Translations under genes and position numbers: made by a program
Origin: Collybiopsis luxurians FD-317 M1
Taxonomy: Eukaryota; Basidiomycota; Agaricomycetes; Agaricales; Omphalotaceae
Direction: 5' to 3'
Assembly (NCBI GenBank): GCA_000827265.1
Contig: KN834787.1
Span: 1-64,000, forward strand
Length of the DNA stretch: 64,000 nucleotides
Part shown: piece after piece, positions 23,465-33,975 of the stretch
Numbering within the stretch: position 1 is the stretch's first letter
Layout of the letters: the number at the start of each line of letters is the position of its first letter
Notes under the pieces: generated by a model
Told to the model about the DNA's origin: nothing
Database searches by the model: none
Seen by the model: the letters and a program-made list of their open reading frames with translations, nothing else

Positions 23465-23945
23465 AAAGAAAAGTAGATCTTGGGCCCAGTTTTAGAGATA
23501 TCCTCTGACCACAACATCGCGACCATCAAGAATCCTTAGCCTGTATACCCTTCGCGCATGACGTGTATTGAACAGCATTTCTGCTATCTGATTTTCTGGA
23601 GCTTGAAAGTTTCCCGTTAGGGTCACTAAAATGAGAGAATGGTTTGGAAGCTGCAAAGAAATTATCGATTGCAATTTGATTTACAGTGGAAGCTGTGTCC
23701 TATGAACACGACCTTCAGTATACCCGTACCTTGGGGTTAGGGTTATCGATCATTCGGAATGCCTGACAACGGGAAGAATCATTCCCGTTGTCAGGGAACG
23801 TGGAAATAACATGGCTCAAGCATCTTCCGCTCCGCCCCGCCCCCCTGCAACGGAGGCAACAATGACATCGGGAAAGGCTAGAGTTACCCTCATCAAGTCG
23901 CCCATCATTGCTAAAGTGTCTTCTTCTTCTCCTTCTCTCGCATAA
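23465..23945. other. Intergenic, no gene seen
   Basis: There are a few short frames on the minus strand. GGGAATGATTCTTCCCG and nearby words around 23770-23800 form a small inverted repeat (AACGGGAAGAATCATTCCCGTT). I see no gene. Confidence 0.4.
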
Positions 23946-24390
23946 GCAGCCCTCACCCATAACTTTACTGAAGCAGTGAAGCATGAGGCAGCTGACCAGA
24001 TCAATCATCACATAATGAAGCTTCTCTGCTGTGACGGCATACTTCCTCATATCCTTGGCTCACCCATATGGCGAGACCTCTTAGAGTATTGCTGTCAAGG
24101 AGGGCCCAACTTGAACTACTCATATAAGCCTGTTTCATCTAGTCATATGGTAACTTCTGTTATCCCAAACAAGACATCTCTGGTCTGAAAGAAGACCTTA
24201 GATGAACTGGAGCATGAACAAAATTTAACTGTGACCTTTGATGGTAACAGTACTATTAGGATGCCCCAATCTGTTTATACAATGCATGTAACAGTGCAGA
24301 ATTGCATTACTTACTTCTGGGATGGTCATGAAGCCTCTGAAGGACATCATGATGCTACCTATGTCAAAGAGGTCATTGATAATATATGTA
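23946..24390 (+). pseudogene. hAT-type (DUF659-like) transposase relic
   Basis: The plus-strand frame encodes CCDGILPHILGSPIWRDLLEY, an in-frame TGA at 24186, then LDELEHEQNLTVTFDGNST and SVYTMHVTVQNCITYFW, GHEASEGHHDATYVKEVID. This order matches the DUF659 region of hAT-family transposases (a pocket of buried residues, then a TxTFDG strand carrying the first catalytic Asp, then H-V-T). The relic has no start, an internal stop and no zinc finger or dimerisation domain, so it is inactive. Confidence 0.6.
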
Positions 24391-24449
24391 CCATTTGTTC
24401 AATGATTTGATCTATACTAACATTGTAGCTTTAGATGGTTGAGGCAATT

Positions 24450-24590
24450 GGAGGTAGGGATCGGCACCGTAACTGTATAGTACAGTTACACAGTTATGGC
24501 TGTACAGGTGCCTGTAACCGTACTGTAAGGGGTGTCAGCAATAGCTGTATTTACACAGGTACCATACAGGTACCTTGTACTGAAGGAATT
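24450..24590. repeat. Palindrome-rich GTAAC/GTACAG segment
   Basis: GTAACTGTA-TAG-TACAGTTAC (about 24470-24490) is a near-perfect palindrome. More GTACAGGTGCC, GGTACC and TACAGG words follow to 24575. Such dense short palindromes are typical of terminal regions of small DNA elements, but I cannot find a matching distal end. Confidence 0.4.
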
Positions 24591-24599
24591 ACAACAGAG

Positions 24600-24958
24600 C
24601 CAATTCAGACAGCGAGGGTGAAGGCATGGAAAGGGAACCACCCTCTGCCAGGGCTGAGTCTATGACTATTGCGGATATGTCAGGTATTGTGGGCCGGGGA
24701 ATTGAATTTGGCAGGTTGGTATGAGATGCTCAGTGAGCATCTCTATTTCTCTTTGCCTGAGGAGGGTACCAAGGGTTTACATTGGGAGACCCCCACCTGT
24801 GTGATAGAGATGGGGATAAGGCAGATATGGGTGTTCAAAGTGAAAATCTAACACTAACTACAGTACATACAACCAATACAAACTTTGTACGTGGAAAGGC
24901 AGAGAGGCAAAAAAATCGATGTCACAATCGATGGAATGCAAACAAGGAGGATCAGACA
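24600..24958. repeat. Decayed third copy of the hydrolase/D unit
   Basis: 24610-24790 matches the 5' part of the hydrolase 3' exon and its upstream intron (GGGCTGAGTCTATGACTATTGCGGATATG, then CGGGGAATTGAATTTGGCAGG). 24838-24958 matches the 3' flank of D2 (GTGAAAATCTAA, ACTACAGTACxTACAACC, GAGGCAGAGAGGCAAA, GATGGAATGCAAACAAGGAGG). The pieces are much shorter than the full unit and abut an unrelated coding sequence near 24958. Confidence 0.75.
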
Positions 24959-25789
24959 AAAAAAGAGAGTGCCACGACGGTCTGCTGTGCAGTATACTGT
25001 GTGGATGCGAAAAGAGCCAGGTTGATTGACCAAATGACCATCTCAAGCTGAGGTCCGATATCGACAGGGAAAAGAGGCAAATACTCAGTTCTCCAATCGA
25101 TCAAAGCATGTGCATATTCGATGAGTTTAGCCACGAGATTGGCTTTGTATAAGGCCGTAGCGAGAGGATAAGAGACGACCATGGGTAGGAGAAGTTGAAG
25201 ACACATTGAGTCTTCAATCCCTCGTAGGTAGGCCCCATTGACAGAGGACACTTACGCATGATTGCGATGAAAGTTTTTGCCTTGATTACTTCATCGAATT
25301 GACCCAAGTAGACCTTTGTTAGATTATTGGAGCCCCCAAAAGCGCCGATAAATTTCTGCTGCGCAGGAGTTAGAGACGAAGTAGGGGGAGTGAACACAGG
25401 ACGGCGGATGGTCATGGAGGAAAAGATCAAAAGTTCGGTTCTAAAGTGCCTAGGATCTGGGTGGCGAATGAATTCAAGATTGTTGTATCTCCTGGACCAC
25501 ATATACACTATTTCTTCAATAAGACCTGGAGTTGCACACATGCCCATATACGAGGAATGAACGGAGAGATGACTGATGCAAGTTGTTGCGTGGCAAAGTT
25601 TCTTCCGCCCCCAAACCCCTCCCAATTCATGATGTGAATACCTTCCGATACCAACTTTAGCTGTGCTTTTGAAGCTTTCTCTGGAACTTTTTCAGGGAAC
25701 CAGTGGGAAAGTTGCTCTTTAAAGTTATGAGTGTATGGAATGGAGTGGAATGCCAAGTTTCTGCTCTGACAATTTTGTGCCTGATCCAA
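24952..25789 (-). CDS. Unknown multi-exon gene, possibly truncated at 3' end
   Basis: Coding segments 25789-25552, 25525-25256 and about 25206-24952 read through two GT-AG introns: CCTC|GTATAT and ATGC|GTAAGT. The joined protein contains SPFIPR then LIEEIVYMWSRRY, TPAQQKFIGAFGG, FDEVIKAKTFIAIM and LIDWRTEYLPLFPVD. No family recognised. The frame runs into the decayed duplicated unit at about 24958, so the natural 3' end may be lost. The start is taken at 25789 for lack of a better one, and the true N-terminus could be upstream. Confidence 0.4.
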
Positions 25790-26331
25790 GACAGGAATTT
25801 TTCAAATTGATCTAATTTTCGCAACTGTCACGAAGCGGTTTACAGCGGAGTGGCTTTCAAGAGCACGGTAATCAGTTTAGGCAAGGTCTGGTCCCAATCA
25901 ACAGAGTTAATTAAATAGTCTACTGGTACAAGCAGGATACTCACCTGGTCCCAATCGACAGAGAGGTCAAGATGGGGACTCAGGTTACAGGTGGTAGGTA
26001 TATATACTGTAGTAGGCTGTAAGAGGGACTAATGCTACTGGAAGACAATAACTAAGTGACAGCTACGAGAATAAAAGGTATGGAGCATGTGGTCATGCGA
26101 CAGATGCGAGAAGAGAAACAAGGACAGTTCATTAATAAAACAATGACAGTGGGAACAAAATAGAAAAAGAACAATGATACTGTGTGGAGTGGAGATAGGG
26201 AGGAGTTGTATGTCCAAAAGGTATTGATATGAAAGTTAGTCATAAACACAGTCATGTGAAAGATGTATAGTAAAAGAGAAATGAATAGGGGTTAGGAATA
26301 GATGTTCATACCAGCTTTACAACAGCAACTA
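25790..26331. other. Intergenic, no gene seen
   Basis: AT-rich with CCCAATCxACAGAG repeated at about 25892 and 25947 (a short direct repeat about 55 bp apart). No coding or RNA signal that I can support. Confidence 0.35.
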
Positions 26332-26931
26332 CAGTCTTTTACTGCCCAATGGGCCAAAATTTTGTAAACCATAAATAATGCCAGTCCAAGGGAGTACTTA
26401 CCTTGGTTAAATTATCAAACAAGCTTACCAGATGCACAAGAGTCTGCCTGCAATACCGTTATGGCTTCAAACAGGAAATGACCATTGACCATTCATTGTG
26501 TCGTTCTGAATAACCGTCAATTTGGACCAGAATTTGAATGATCGGCAAGGCGGTCCGGTGACAAATGGGCCCACAGTTTCTGGCCCATTACAAGGTGTAT
26601 CCCTTGACTCAAAAACAACTCCCCTTTGGCCCAAATCGAGCCGCAAACCCTTGAAGAATAGACCAATGACTTAAATCATGTCAAAAAACCACTACTTTAG
26701 CATCTCAATGAAGCTCAAAAAGCAGATCTTTCATTATTTCAAGTAAAATGGTATTCATTTGCCTCATAGATAAAATGAAAGTTCATATCTTTGTCTGAAA
26801 AAAACTCCTACAGGTGCTTATCACATAGAGGTAAAGGCCCAGAAAGTTCCAGAAGCAGAGATTCAGATTTGGCGGCGTGGGGGACATTTGGTCCATTGGG
26901 CGGTAGTGGCCCATTGGGCAGTAAAAGACTG
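26332..26931. mobile_element. Non-autonomous Tc1/mariner-like element (MITE), 600 bp
   Basis: The ends are perfect 25-bp terminal inverted repeats beginning CAGTCTTTTACTGCCCAATG (26332-26356 and 26907-26931). The element is flanked on both sides by TA (26330-26331 and 26932-26933), the target duplication of the Tc1/mariner superfamily, whose ends typically start CAGT. No transposase frame lies inside, so it would depend on an enzyme encoded elsewhere. The intact inverted repeats suggest fairly recent insertion. Confidence 0.85.
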
Positions 26932-27346
26932 TAATACAATTTTAGCTAGCATTCATTACATTCAGTGATCCGAGAAAATTCTACTTTACTTAAAGGGGGC
27001 ACGAGTACTGCCACGTGTTAGCGTTGGCCCACTAGGCGTCAGGTACTTTCTTGTCTCGCTGGACACGGTTCCACCAGAAAAAAAAGGACCCCGTTGAGAA
27101 GTGTTATAATTTTGTCCAGTCATTCATTATATCGATCGGTCATGATGTTTCTGTTGAAAACTTGGCTTTTAGTGCGCTTTCGCTGCACAAAAAGAATGAG
27201 GGAACCTTCAGGTAAAATCCACAAGTGAACGATGGAGGTAATACTAATGAACAAAACGGACCAGTGACAATTGACGTCAAATGAGGCATCAGAAAGAAGT
27301 GAAACGTCAGTCGACTCTTGAATCGATCCGCCGCAAAAACTCCTAT
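26932..27346. other. Intergenic, no gene seen
   Basis: Minus-strand frames at 27120-27392 exist but overlap the dispersed hairpin block and lack family resemblance. Confidence 0.35.
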
Positions 27347-27399
27347 ATGCCGATGCGAATCCGGCAACAGCTTTTGGTTGGCTTTCGGTCAAAGTTACG
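27347..27399. repeat. Dispersed hairpin block, copy 3
   Basis: ATGCCGATGCGAATCCGGCA followed by a decayed CTTTCGGTCAAAGTTAC. It lies downstream of the D3 gene, as copies 1 and 2 do for D1 and D2. Confidence 0.45.
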
Positions 27400-27810
27400 T
27401 TTTACATCTCGAGGCTAAGGCTTCGCCTCAGCGTGCATGTGATGTCTGGTAGATGTTAATATTTGAATGATGCTAATGAAGTATAGTGGATTCCGAGAAT
27501 ATCACTACAGTACGTATAACAAGTGTAAGATTTGTAGTACCGATCGTGACGATGATAAGCCAAGGGAGACAAGGAGAGAGACAGAGAGTAGATGCAAAGG
27601 ATCGATGGACTTGCGAAGAGAGAGAGAAGATAATGCCAGTGAGGAACAAAATTGTATTTAATTTGTGATAGAGAAAGAGGTATGCAGCTATGCAATCCGT
27701 ATATATTGGCTTCCGATATAGGCTTCTGGTGTCGAAAAACGATGAATCAGTGACTCCTTCGTCTTGGACAGCCATTCGAGATACGTACTAAAACGAATTC
27801 GGCAAATGAA

Positions 27811-28323
27811 CTAGTTGCTGTAGTAACTTGTCAACCAATAAGATGAAGTGCAAGGAGCAGGAGCAGGAGGAGGATGGAACCAGCTGGTTACCGTTGGAAT
27901 GAAATAAGAACCTATCCAATATACGGGGTACATGATTACTGGTTGAACGTAATAATGATAGACGGCGGGTATGAAAGTAGTAGTTGACCAGCGAGCGTGT
28001 TCGGGATCACTGGCAGGATGATTTGATGATGGTGGAAGAGGGGAGTGAGTGGAGGTAGAGGAAATAGGCTCTGGTGGCAGGTTATGATTGTCTTTGGGCT
28101 CAGAAATATTCCAAGAGAGTACACAGTTCTTGATGGTTATAGTTGTAGTTGAATCACCATTGTGAGTAGTAGTCGAAGCGTGCATGTCTCTGCCAACGGC
28201 ATTGAACTTGCCATCATTGATAGTAAACTTCTCACTGCTGTGGAAGAAACTAGAAGTTGGAGACCTAGAGTGGAAAGATAAGTCTATATCAAATAAATGT
28301 AGATCTTGATACTTCCTGGTCGT
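27811..28323 (-). CDS. D3: third D-family protein, 5' end unresolved
   Basis: The minus-strand frame matches D1 from LHLFDI onward: SEKFTINDGKFNAVGRDMHA, a TTTITIKNC strand, NHNLPPEP, and an aromatic tail with IMYPVYWIGSYF. The frame extends to 28323, but its first codon there is not ATG, and a stop lies just upstream, so an unseen exon or a lost N-terminus must be assumed. Compared with D1 it is shorter in the Ser/Pro linker and at the C-terminus. The motif and the NTT/TTT-rich strand are the best conserved parts of the family. Confidence 0.5.
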   Translation of the reverse strand, partial: TTRKYQDLHLFDIDLSFHSRSPTSSFFHSSEKFTINDGKFNAVGRDMHASTTTHNGDSTTTITIKNCVLSWNISEPKDNHNLPPEPISSTSTHSPLPPSSNHPASDPEHARWSTTTFIPAVYHYYVQPVIMYPVYWIGSYFIPTVTSWFHPPPAPAPCTSSYWLTSYYSN

Positions 28324-28329
28324 CACTAT

Positions 28330-28769
28330 CTAATTCTGAAACTTTCTGATTGATTTCCCCCCCAACCGACTTTGAGCGCCGGCGCCTTAGGGGAGGCGTC
28401 GGGATGACCTTTCCTGTAGGCTTTTCCTTAGATTTGATTCCAGGAGAATCTCTGGTCTCTTCCACCTCCATCCTCTTTTCTAGAGGATCTGTGGGAGGTT
28501 TGAAGTCGACATTGGTCGGGTCCATTTGCACATTCAAATTGACCTGTTGTTTTGTCCCAGAAACAGGTTGAGGTTGGTGGACACAATCGGTGTACATCTG
28601 CGCTTCCTCTGCTGCTGCCTGATGATTCTCGTAGCCTCTGCACCGGGAAAGAATGGATGAACCCTCCGACCGCTCGATGCCGGTCGTATTACCTTTCTTT
28701 GTCAGGCGCTCATCAACACTGGTCGGAGATCTAGAATAAAATGATTTATGATAATAAATCATTACTAAT
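28330..28769 (-). other. Basic open frame between cyclin and D3
   Basis: The minus strand is open from about 28750 to 28289 and encodes a charged segment with EKRMEVEETRDSPG, KSKEKPTGKVIPTPP and LRRRRSKS. It is flanked by two similar D-like sequences (about 28740-28800 and 28250-28310, both with SRSPTS). It may be an extra exon of D3, a C-terminal exon of the cyclin gene, or an insertion between duplicated D fragments. I cannot decide among these. Confidence 0.3.
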
Positions 28770-29575
28770 CTAACAAATATAAATCCTGAGTGGGACGCAC
28801 GGAATTTTTGACCCTTCTTCCGGTCGGGCCTTGCAGGAGGTTCCCGGTTCCGACACTGCAGTCCTGGGCGCGCGCCTCGATACGAGCCATGGTACATAGG
28901 TAGGATAACTGCCTTGAGGAGACCCAAAATCCTTCTTTACCATATATTGAAAGTTGGAAAGGATGGGAATGTCAACGTTGAGTTCCCACTCGAGATAGCT
29001 GCACATTTCTCGCTCCATCTGGTTGATCTCGCGAAGGGTAAACATGCCTTGGGCGACGACACACCATGATTTGTTGGAGTATGTATCGTCACATAGCACC
29101 TTTGAAGCAATCATATAGGCAGAGATAAAAAGACGATGGCCAGAAGACCCGCGGGCGCTAGGAAAGCGGGCCTTGAGGCGCTGAAGAAGGACGAGAGCAG
29201 TAAAGGCAACAGATTCATGCAACCTTGCGCGATGAAAGGCATATGCAATAAAATGTGCCAACTTGGGATTTGCCTTCGAACAGCTGGAGGTGGGAGGATA
29301 TTCGGGACTTGCAAACAGATGGGTGATAAACCTTGCACATAGACATGCCATGTATTCATGGCCATAGAATGGATCAGGCTTAGTATCTGACTGGGGCGGG
29401 ACTGAGGACTGAAGAAAGGGTTATTTGGTTCACACAGGAAGCAAACTCGGAGGTAACATACCAGAGGGATTGGCTGAAAAATGCGATTTGGGTTCGCAGC
29501 TTTCTTAGGCATCTTCGAAGTTTGGAAGAGGTGTGTAGAGAGAACAGCTTCCCTAACTCTCCCACCCCTCGCCAT
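28770..29575 (-). CDS. PCL-type (Pho85/Cdk5-class) cyclin
   Basis: Exons 29575-29462 and 29408-28770 give 250 residues, with a 53-nt GT-AG intron. The cyclin box runs from HLFASPEYP through AYAFHRARLHESVAFTALVLL, RLFISAYMIASKVLCDDTY and MERE to LEWELNVDI, which matches PCL1/2-like fungal cyclins that activate a Pho85-class kinase in G1, polarity or nutrient control. A second in-frame ATG at 29512 (MPKKAAN) is an alternative start. The last 25 or so residues (EEGSKIPCVP) resemble the region before the motif in the D proteins, so the natural C-terminus may have been replaced by recombination with a D copy. Confidence 0.82.
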
Positions 29576-29739
29576 CCATTCCTGTTGACAATGTCTACTG
29601 CACTGCCCTCTTGCTAATCCAAATTGATCCTCATGAATTGCTTCCCGCCCCTGCCTGTACTTAACATATATAGCTTGACTTGACGACTGATGAGAGTGAC
29701 AAGCTTATGTCAAAAGTTTGTGTGGGCTCAGTATCCCAT

Positions 29740-29785
29740 ATGCCGATTCGTATCCTGCATCGGCATCAGCTCTCGGTTGAAGTTA
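29740..29785. repeat. Dispersed hairpin block, copy 4
   Basis: ATGCCGAT (29740-29747) pairs with ATCGGCAT (29759-29766), followed by CTCTCGGTTGAAGTTAC. Sequence to its left (AAGCTTATGT at 29701) also matches copy 1 (16261). This copy lies 165 bp upstream of the cyclin start and has no D gene on its other side. Confidence 0.55.
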
Positions 29786-32700
29786 CATACAATTTTAATA
29801 GATATGTTGAGTCTTGGAAGTGGCAGTCAAGAATGTGCTAGGGTATGTAATGCCCGGAATTAATGGTCCATACAATCCAGTGATTCGAATAAAATCGGGG
29901 GAACACGGGGAATTGACATTTCGAATCAACTTCGGCCGGCTGCCTTGGGTAGTCTCTCTAATTGGCATCTAGACTGTAAGCGAAAGCAGCTGGACATTGA
30001 AACACTGAATGGGCTGAGACCCAAAGAAGAATTGAATTAGTGCGAGACGTACCACTAATTCGTGTTGACCAACATCGGGATTGAGCAATGTTGGGTATTG
30101 CCCATACCAGCAGATTTAAGCATCAATGCCAACGTAGGAACTGCGAATAAAGAATTGATATGGGGCTACGCTCCCAACTCGCAAGATGCTAGCAAATATT
30201 CTCTCATCTCTAGGTCAAATAAATGACGCCGAAAAATCTCGCTTAAAGATCGTTGTTGGTATGAAAAAAGACCTCATGCCGTATTTGAATACAAAATAAC
30301 CACCAAGCTAGTGAGCCATCGACTTGATTTTTGGTCGCTAGAAAGAATCCTGGTGGAGAAACCCGAAGCCGCAGGTCTTAACTCAACACTTCAAGTTGTG
30401 AGCTTGTTTGACTTTCTCTGTGGTTTCAATAAGCTCCGTGTCAGTGTGACTACTTCGCCATAGATATTGCCTGCAGCTGTACCCGCTGGCCTGTTGGCTC
30501 AGCAGGTGGATCGTACGGTGGAAGGTTCCCGGTTCACTGGCATTATGAGTGACCAAAACCTGGCTACCAAGTTCTGAGTCAAGTGCAATCGCTAGAAGTA
30601 GATACATCAATAAAGAGAAACGCACGCTACCTCATATCCTTTCCCCAGATCTCAAAGCGAAGCTTAGATTTGATTTCCGATCACGTAGGAGATCGCCGAC
30701 GCAGTACTAAACGTACTAAGCCTCCATCGGTACCTAGCAGAAAATCAAGGTTTTACCGTCCCCTCATTCTCATATTCCAGTGAGTCTATTGAACGATATG
30801 TTGGAGACAGAGAAGGTCAGAGGCCGGCCCAATACTGACCATCTACTCTCACAGGTATACTTCCTTATTCATACCTTTTTAGAGACTTCTGAGGAAGACG
30901 GCGCAGTGTGAGGGAACTATGTTGTCGGCAATCAGCATGAAGAGTCAACATTTTTGTAAAGTATGTCCGATGAAATGATCTTGTGTAGATTCGCAAATGT
31001 TTGAAAGATGATGTACTTAACAACAACTGAACACTGGTGCTGTGAATTTCGAGTACTAGCTTCCAGACTACACAAGCTGGAGGCGCCATGCGGAGCTTCA
31101 GCCAATTTCGAGCCCCTGGAGTGCCTTTCAACGGAGTACGTTAAACCTGCAGGTTTCCCTGTTCGCAGAGTTTTCTTTTCGCAAGTCCGACGATTAGAAA
31201 GAACCTATTTAACGTCTTCGTATCCTATGAACTTCCGCTCGTCAAGCCAATAGAGGGAATGAATCTTCCTCTAGTTGACTGGGTTTGGTAAGAGCACTTG
31301 CCGCGTACCGACCTTTTGGTAAGAGTACTTGCCGTGAATCGACCCTTCCTTTAACTGTTGACAGGCTTTCAGATTGAGAAACCTCCGCGGAGCGGGATAA
31401 GATTGCTGTTTAAGCGAGATTAAGAATGTCTGGCGAGTGGTGAGATCGATCATTGGCGCTGAACGGACCGTGCTGCGTGCCTTGATTCTAGAACAAAGAA
31501 TTTGACCCAATTCGACGACAGAAGATGTTTTACGCGGTTGGAATTAATCTTCTACATTCAAATACATCTAGTTTCTGGTTAATATGTCGAGTTCGTGATA
31601 AGTGAATGAAAACTTACGAATACTCCCATACCTAGTACATCTACATTTTGGTGGAATCTTCGGTTTTGGCTAGCGTAAACGGTTGGCATATTCTGCGGCA
31701 TTGATTCTGTGCAAAACTCTGATGATAAAGACACTCACCAAAATTTCGCCGATAGTATCAAGGCAAGATCCAGAGAGTGGTGAGCTAAGATAGGCAAGTA
31801 GAGCCCTAGTCATGCATGGGAAGCCCTATCCGACGCCGAAGGAATCCTATGTTTTTGTCGGGCGGATGAAGCTGAGGCCCGTGAGGTTCCGATCGATTGC
31901 GCTGTCTAGATTGAATACATGATAATGAAAAGCACCACACGCCTCAGGAATCATACTAATACGGCGAAGCTTGAGTACCTCCATTGACTCTCCAAAACCT
32001 CTCAACTGTCCACCATTAATGCGTTAAACGATGATTAGCAACTCCGCTCTTCAGATGTCCCTCCTTTCCACGCCTAGTTTGTGGAAACAACGGTGAATGC
32101 TCCATTACTGACCCATGCGGTACGCAAAACACATCGTTTGGATGAACGACGGCTCATGAAGGAACCTCCAGGCCCAACGGTCTATCGTGGTCGATACTCT
32201 TCTCGAAATTCTCGCTGAAAATCGCGCTATATTTAGTGACTATTACAGTGATATTAGAAAGGTCTGACACATCTGAGGACGTCCGCATCGGAATACTGAC
32301 TGGAAGGTTTGTATTAAATCCTATTGATCGATGTACCGCCATACGGTCATTGTCTCGCCCGGATATCATACAGGGATCCCAATTTCCAGCATTATCGACA
32401 CACGGCTAGAACTCCTGACTTCTGGAAGGGAGGGAACTAGCCTTATTCGCGTTTGAGCGTCAGGTGGCAACGGGACATGGCCCGAATACAAACTCCGCTC
32501 CTTCTTCATACGCATATATACAAGAACATCGCGAATGAAGCCCGAGCGAACCAAAGACAAGTTCCGGTTTGTCTACTATGGTTCAAAATCATTTGATGCT
32601 TATAGCTATTCTATAGATCGTTGCAGAATGCGTTCCGGCAATCCGCATCAGAATGCAGTAGTATACTCGTAGAGAAAACTGATGATTTCTGGTTCCGGTT

Positions 32701-32905
32701 CTCGTTACAGCAGAAGAAATATTTGTCAAAATCTGATTCTGACTTACTCTATTTCAGATGGTGAATGCTGATAGAATAAGAGAGAGATAGTCATAGCTCT
32801 CATCCACGATCCTCTTACTCCCTGTCCTCCTGTATTTTTGGAGATGGGAACCACCCGTATGGCTCAGTATGGTCCGGCAGTGTCAACTTGGATCTTTCAA
32901 TCTCA

Positions 32906-33005
32906 CAAGCATTGTTCTCCTCGATGCATCAGAGCTACATGCCTTTGTACACTTAACCCTGAAGTGTAGAAAGGCACGTAGCTCTGAGGCGTCGAACAAT
33001 GCTTG
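32906..33005. repeat. Long hairpin, arms of about 45 nt
   Basis: The left arm 32906-32954 (CAAGCATTGTTC ... TACACTT) pairs with the right arm 32962-33005 around a 7-nt loop (AACCCTG). By eye about 40 of 44 right-arm bases pair, with one 5-nt bulge on the left arm. It lies far from any supported gene. It could be a small-RNA precursor, a relic of a foldback element or the ends of a tiny inverted-repeat element. Transcription is not shown by the sequence. Confidence 0.7.
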
Positions 33006-33975
33006 CGAAGTTGAAATGTTCAAGCTGTCGTTTCTGGACTGATCTGATCCATGCGATCGGTATTTCTCTCCGAAGGAACGGAAGACAGGGATCGTTAATG
33101 GAAGCTACGAATATCTCTTTTATTACCGTCAGTGCCCACAATCCAATGTAAGTAAAGGCCGAGTGCCCAGGTCTCGACTTGTACTTCTTCCTCCGTAACA
33201 AGAACTAAAACCCTCGGAATGCCTTGAAAACATTCTGAAACGATCTATAGGATATATGTTCAAGGACTACCAGAGCTCCTCCAGAAACCGGCCGCTTGAT
33301 TAACTCGTGCCCGTGATACAGAATATCGCTCCCGGAGGGCTCTTTGAGGAACACTTTTTGTGGATTTGAAACTGATACAGATGCAGAAATGAGAGATGTT
33401 GAGTTACGGTGAATGAAGGTGATGGTCTTGGAAGGAATGCAGAGAAACTGACCGTCTCAAAGTTTGGTTCAAACGGGAAATGAGGGACTGAAAAATCATG
33501 ACTTCCTAGCGAAGGGCCAAAACTTGTATGATCCAACGAAGGCATACTTGAGGCGGGGTGTCCCCGCTTCCGTCACTTCGAGCGCTAGACAAGGAGAAAT
33601 TCGGATCATATTTCGGTACCTAATACCAGCGATGTTATACCAATCTTCTCGGGTTCGAGCATGCCATGAGTGTAATACGGCATAGAATTTGTGGGTGGTA
33701 TATCGAAAGTCATCCAGATCGAAGAATGTCAGAGGAGGAATGGAAACCTTGCTGAGCCCTTGGCATTTAAAGGGAAGCCTGTAAGATGGTACACATCAAG
33801 GCATCTATAGCCATGAGACGTTCCACCAAAAATTTAGTCGGAGATATGCGTGAGAGTAAAGTTTAACGCGCCCATACTGTACGCGTGACCGTGCATTTTA
33901 TTTGCCCTCCGCTTACGAACGACCTATTCCTAGCCAGGCAACCTTCCACTGCCAGTTCCACCAACTTCAGCCGAC

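Larger units (their letters stand above)
29576..33975. other. Long intergenic stretch without a convincing gene
   Basis: About 4.4 kb with only short unrelated frames on both strands. The supported features are a hairpin block at 29740 and a long hairpin at 32906-33005. Several frames of 60-90 codons (for example minus 33300-33545) lack a domain and lack splice continuation. The upstream regions of the cyclin gene and of the DUF4604 gene lie at the two ends. Confidence 0.4.

Noticed and set aside
24435..24851. Two short plus-strand genes at 24.4-24.9 kb
   Set aside because: They overlap palindromic DNA and the decayed copy of the hydrolase/D unit.
33300..33545. Minus-strand 81-codon frame rich in Pro, Phe and Ser
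   Set aside because: No family resemblance and no supporting neighbours. Length is within what chance gives in this stretch.
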